Positions 15,584 through 18,304 of a DNA stretch of 18,304 bases are shown here, in pieces; position 1 is the stretch's first letter; every line of letters starts with the position of its first letter. Below the pieces are notes generated by a model that saw nothing but the letters and a program-made list of their open reading frames with translations, was not told the origin of the DNA and did not search any database. A program made the translations under genes and the position numbers. This stretch comes from Alphaproteobacteria bacterium (lineage in GTDB: Bacteria; Pseudomonadota; Alphaproteobacteria; UBA9219). The stretch spans positions 1-18,304 of the forward strand of contig JAGWKW010000003.1 in NCBI GenBank assembly GCA_028865155.1, read 5' to 3'.

Positions 15584-16489
15584 TTACTTCTTTTTGTTTC
15601 TGTGCCCGGCCCTGATCTTGGCCTCGACCGGATTGAAGGCGTCACCACGCAGGTTGAAATCGACCAGGCGTACATAAGTCACGCGTCCAAGATCGGCGGA
15701 AGGCGTGATGAGATAGCTGTTATGCGGCCCTTCCCGTAAAATGCCGACCGGAAGATTGGGCGGGAAAACGCCGCCATGGCCCGACGTGACGACTCGCGCG
15801 CCGTCCTGCGCGACGGAGTCGTGCGGCATGAAAAGCAGTTTGGGTTCGGGCGAATTATCGCCGGCCAGAATGGCGCGGTCGCCGGTATCGGCCACTGCGA
15901 CTGGGATGCGGGAATTCAAATCGGTGATGAGCAGGATACGCGACGACCAGTCGCCGACTTCGACCACGCGTCCGATCAGCCCGTTGCCGGTCATCGCCGC
16001 CATGCCGGGACGCACGCCGTCGACCTTGCCTGCCGTCACGATCAACCCGCGCGAATAGGCGCCGCCGGTGTCGGCGATGACGCGCGCCGAAATGTAAGAG
16101 AAGCCCGGTTCGGGCTTGAAATTCAGCAGCCCGCGCAATTCACGGTTTTCTTTTTCGAGCGCGACGACCGCATTCTGCCATTCAGCCATATGGGCGTTCT
16201 CGGCGCGCAACCGCGCATTGTCGGCGCGCAGGTAAACCGTGTCGCGAATGAAATTTCCGACATTGTCGATAGCGGCCATCGGCCGCGACGCCGCGTCGAG
16301 GACGGGTGCCAGCGTGTCGATCGCGCGTTCGCGTATATCGGTAACGATGTCCGGCTGCGCATGCGACAGGATCAGGAAGAACAGCGACAGGCCAATGAAC
16401 AGGACATAAGAAAAGCGATGGGCGACGCTGCGCCACGGCACAACATCGGTCAGGGACCATCCGGATGAACGGGAGCGGTGGACCAGCAT
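15584..16489 (-). CDS. mreC: Rod shape-determining protein MreC
   Basis: This 301-residue bitopic protein has a short cytoplasmic N-terminus, a membrane helix at about 27–43, and a periplasmic coiled coil (about 84–121, LRADNARLRAENAHMAEW). The conserved beta-rich domain follows, with GVRPGMAAMTGNGLIGRVVEVG-type sequence (158–179) and VVTSGHGGVFPPNLPVG near 240. It scaffolds PBP2 and links it to MreB. The C-terminus is basic (KIRAGHRNKKK). mreB, which usually precedes mreC, is not here: the next gene upstream is an EVE-domain gene 100 bp away, so mreC appears to have its own promoter. A perfect CtrA box lies 26–41 bases before the start codon. Confidence 0.95.
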   Translation of the reverse strand: MLVHRSRSSGWSLTDVVPWRSVAHRFSYVLFIGLSLFFLILSHAQPDIVTDIRERAIDTLAPVLDAASRPMAAIDNVGNFIRDTVYLRADNARLRAENAHMAEWQNAVVALEKENRELRGLLNFKPEPGFSYISARVIADTGGAYSRGLIVTAGKVDGVRPGMAAMTGNGLIGRVVEVGDWSSRILLITDLNSRIPVAVADTGDRAILAGDNSPEPKLLFMPHDSVAQDGARVVTSGHGGVFPPNLPVGILREGPHNSYLITPSADLGRVTYVRLVDFNLRGDAFNPVEAKIRAGHRNKKK

Positions 16490-16514
16490 CGGGAATCAGC
16501 TTTGAAACAATGGA

Positions 16515-16530
16515 GTTAACAGTTTCTTAA
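16515..16530 (-). promoter_or_regulatory. CtrA-binding box upstream of mreC
   Basis: The minus-strand sequence TTAAGAAACTGTTAAC matches the full CtrA consensus TTAA-N7-TTAAC without mismatch. A further TTAA half-site lies upstream at 8-base spacing (16539–16542). A GANTC (CcrM) methylation site, GAATC, is at 16493–16497 between the box and the mreC ATG. CtrA is the cell-cycle master regulator of alphaproteobacteria. Whether it activates or represses here is open: the box is close to the start codon, which would suit either a very short leader or repression. Confidence 0.6.
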
Positions 16531-16589
16531 CTCGTTTATTAACCCATGGCCGCGCGACTGCCAACCCCCTAATTGAGAACCGAAGTCAT

Positions 16590-17018
16590 TTATTTGGGAG
16601 GGGAAAGGCTGACCATGCGGCTCATTTTGAGGATCGCGCGCCATTCGGCTTTCGCCACCGGCGAGACCGACAGGCGGCCTTGGCGCACCAAGGCCATATC
16701 GCGCAAAAGCGGATTGGCCTTGATTTCGGCAAGCGTCACGGGCCGAGGTAGGGCTTCGACGGGAACGACCTCGACCATTCCGAATTTCCCGCTTTCGTCG
16801 CTTGGATCGGGCCGCCACAGTTTCGCGATTTTCATGATGCCAACGACTTCCCGCCCTTCGTTGGAATGGTAAAAAAACGCCTCGTCGCCGATGCGCATCG
16901 CCTTCATATTGTTATTGGCCTGGTAATTGCGCACGCCGTCCCATGGCGCGCGCTTTTCCTTGACGAGCCGCGTCCACGGATAGACATCGGGCTCGGATTT
17001 CATGAGCCAGTAACTCAT
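16590..17018 (-). CDS. EVE domain-containing protein (THYN1-like)
   Basis: This 142-residue single-domain protein is of the EVE family, related to PUA and YTH folds and thought to bind modified nucleic-acid bases. Visible signatures are YWLMKSEPDVYPW at the N-terminus, WDGVRNYQANNNMK (26–39), FFYHSN (48–53) and WPDP-like LWRPDPSDES. The size equals the family's usual length. Its ATG overlaps the gpsA stop as ATGA, a gene order that recurs in alphaproteobacteria, though no functional link to glycerol phosphate is known. A base-specific role is inference from the family. Confidence 0.93.
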   Translation of the reverse strand: MSYWLMKSEPDVYPWTRLVKEKRAPWDGVRNYQANNNMKAMRIGDEAFFYHSNEGREVVGIMKIAKLWRPDPSDESGKFGMVEVVPVEALPRPVTLAEIKANPLLRDMALVRQGRLSVSPVAKAEWRAILKMSRMVSLSPPK

Positions 17019-18013
17019 GCCGCTTCGGTCCGCAGCGGGCGGGCGAGGAGTTCGGCGATCATGTCGTCGATATCGGCCTTTTCCCGCAAAATGCGGTCGA
17101 CCGCGCTTGTCACCGGCATATCGATGCCGTGGCGATAGGCAAGGCCCAAAGCCGCGGTGGCAGTCGCGACGCCTTCGGTTACGCCGGCGCGCGTCGTCAG
17201 GATGTGCGCGATATTCTCGTTATGGCCGAGCGCGATGCCAAGCGACATATTGCGTGATTTCTGGCTTGAACAGGTCAGGGCCACATCGCCCAAGCCGGAC
17301 AATCCCATCAGCGTTTCAGCTCGTCCGCCCAAGGCAGTGCCAAGCCGCACGATCTCTGCCAGCCCGCGCGTAATCAGCGCGGCGCGGGCGTTTTCTCCCA
17401 GATTGCGCCCGGCAACGATGCCGCAGGCGATGGCCAGCACGTTTTTAAGCGCACCGCCGACCTGCGTTCCTATGATGTCGTCTGTCGTATAAAGCCGGAA
17501 CGCGGGCGAGGTCATGGCTAGTGCCAGCGCGTCACCGCGCGCTTCACCCGCCAAAGTCAGCGCGGCAGGCAGATTTTGCGCGACTTCACCGGCGAAGCTG
17601 GGGCCTGAAAGAATAAAAACGGGATGATCCGCCATTTCTTCGGCCACGACTTCACTCATCAGGCGGTGGGTGCCGAGCTCGACGCCTTTGGAGGCGATGA
17701 TGATGGGTTGGCGTGCTTTCAGGGTGGGTGCCAAAGCTTTGCAGGTGGCGCGCAAGGTTTGTGCCGGGGTCGCCATGATGACAGCGTCGCAAAAGGCAAG
17801 CCCGGCCATATCTGAAACCGCGTCTATCGCGGGGTCGAGCTTTATGCCCGGCAGGTAGGGCTCGTTTTCGCGCGTTTTCGCCAGCGCTGCGGCGAATTGC
17901 GGGTCGCGCGCCGCCAGCGTGACGTTGCGCCCGGCGCGATGCAGCGCGACGGCCAAGGCCGTGCCCCACGCGCCCGCGCCGATAATGCCAAAAGACTGGA
18001 AAGAGGAAGACAT
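17015..18013 (-). CDS. gpsA: Glycerol-3-phosphate dehydrogenase [NAD(P)+]
   Basis: This enzyme reduces dihydroxyacetone phosphate to sn-glycerol-3-phosphate for phospholipid synthesis in the cytosol. From ATG 18013 (332 aa), the Rossmann motif GAGAWGTALA (12–21), ASKGVE (107–112), the SGPSFA block (136–141), catalytic Lys190 in GGALKNVLAIA, and GLSGLGDVALTC with Asp243 are all present. The start was moved five codons inside the longest frame because the upstream initiator would be TTG and the protein naturally opens a few residues before FGIIGAGAWG. It is divergent from dnaN across a 176-bp gap and translationally coupled to the EVE gene downstream. Confidence 0.96.
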   Translation of the reverse strand: MSSSFQSFGIIGAGAWGTALAVALHRAGRNVTLAARDPQFAAALAKTRENEPYLPGIKLDPAIDAVSDMAGLAFCDAVIMATPAQTLRATCKALAPTLKARQPIIIASKGVELGTHRLMSEVVAEEMADHPVFILSGPSFAGEVAQNLPAALTLAGEARGDALALAMTSPAFRLYTTDDIIGTQVGGALKNVLAIACGIVAGRNLGENARAALITRGLAEIVRLGTALGGRAETLMGLSGLGDVALTCSSQKSRNMSLGIALGHNENIAHILTTRAGVTEGVATATAALGLAYRHGIDMPVTSAVDRILREKADIDDMIAELLARPLRTEAA

Positions 18014-18043
18014 GAAGCAAAAAGGCAAAAATGCGTGAATGGA

Positions 18044-18117
18044 GGCTAGAAATTAGAGGCAAGGCCAAGCGAGAGCAAACGGTTTCTTCGTGGCGCGTCC
18101 GCCTCTAACCCCTAGCC
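18044..18117. repeat. Long imperfect inverted repeat between gpsA and dnaN
   Basis: GGCTAGAAATTAGAGGC (18044–18060) and GCCTCTAACCCCTAGCC (18101–18117) pair at 14 of 17 positions, with a central AAA/CCC mismatch, around a 40-base spacer. The element lies in the 176-bp divergent gap. It might be a structured leader, a protein-binding site shared by both promoters, or a relic of a small dispersed repeat. No T-run follows, so a terminator is unlikely. Confidence 0.5.
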
Positions 18118-18189
18118 AGATCAAATTTTCTTTGCTAATCCCGTAAATAGATTTAATTTCGGCCTCAGACCCTGCCAGCGGATACGTCC

Positions 18190-18304
18190 ATGAAATTTAC
18201 CCTTTCGCGCGATGCCCTGTTGAAAAGCCTAGGCCATGTGCAAAGCGTGGTCGAACGCCGCAACACCATCCCGATCCTCGCCAATGTCCTGATCCGCGTC
18301 GCCG
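18190..18304 (+). CDS. dnaN: DNA polymerase III subunit beta (partial, 5' end)
   Basis: The last 115 bases open a reading frame at ATG 18190 that runs off the window after 38 codons. The visible start MKFTLSRDALLKSLGH followed by VQSVVERRNTIPILANVL is the highly conserved N-terminus of the sliding clamp, which tethers the replicative polymerase to DNA. A GGA sequence lies seven bases before the ATG. dnaA is not upstream, so dnaN is not in the dnaA–dnaN order used by many bacteria. Separation of these genes is usual in alphaproteobacteria. No DnaA box was seen in the gap. Confidence 0.93.
   Translation, partial: MKFTLSRDALLKSLGHVQSVVERRNTIPILANVLIRVA

Noticed and set aside
18118-18189. DnaA boxes or an origin near dnaN
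   Set aside because: No TTATCCACA-like nonamer was found, and the gap is short with only modest A/T richness.

Overview
The window reads as chromosomal DNA from an alphaproteobacterium. The evidence is the hemC–hemD–COG4223–hemY–DUF1192 cluster, a DUF2336 protein, a mitochondrial/alphaproteobacterial type CHCC zinc-finger protein, a gpsA–EVE gene couple, and a perfect CtrA-type box (TTAA-N7-TTAAC) upstream of mreC. I cannot place it below class. A deep Rhodospirillales-like or Micavibrio-like lineage is only a guess. Coding density is very high. Co-directional genes overlap as ATGA or GTGA, and all three convergent gene pairs share a 4-bp stop overlap (CTAA, TTAG, CTAG). No stretch over 300 bases lacks a gene. 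The longest gaps are about 165–180 bp: 11482–11659, 11912–12078 and 18014–18189. I found no rRNA, tRNA, CRISPR array, IS element or prophage.

Layout. 1–2755 (+): a small unknown protein, then a 791-residue membrane protein with a very basic cytoplasmic arm and a lytic-transglycosylase-like domain. 2752–4698 (−): a CHCC zinc-finger protein and an RBBP9-type hydrolase (overlapping by 20 bp), a pilin-like exported protein, and an A24 prepilin peptidase. 4789–6119 (+): an orphan ABC-transporter ATPase coupled to a membrane-anchored 128-residue protein. 6116–11481 (−): read in transcription order, hemC, an in-frame hemD/hemX fusion, hemY and a DUF1192 gene, followed by a long-chain polyprenyl diphosphate synthase. 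11660–11911 (−): a small Pro/Lys-rich conserved protein. 12079–13221 (+): a DUF2336 protein. 13218–16489 (−): mreC–mreD–mrdA, the cell-elongation genes, without mreB or rodA. 16590–18013 (−): gpsA followed by an EVE-domain gene. 18190–18304 (+): the start of dnaN, running off the window.

How the genes work together. HemC and HemD make uroporphyrinogen III, and the HemX/HemY-like membrane proteins and DUF1192 gene travel with them. The polyprenyl synthase probably supplies the quinone side chain, giving a respiratory theme. MreC, MreD and PBP2 form the lateral-wall elongation machinery, and the upstream CtrA box suggests cell-cycle control of it. GpsA feeds phospholipid synthesis. The transglycosylase-like protein, the peptidase and the pilin-like protein form an envelope-remodelling or surface group whose function cannot be fixed from sequence alone. 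The most unusual items are the basic-armed transglycosylase-like protein, the non-canonical pilin/peptidase pair, the HemD–HemX fusion, the CtrA box before mreC, the repeated overlapping-stop geometry, and several dyad elements in the intergenic gaps.
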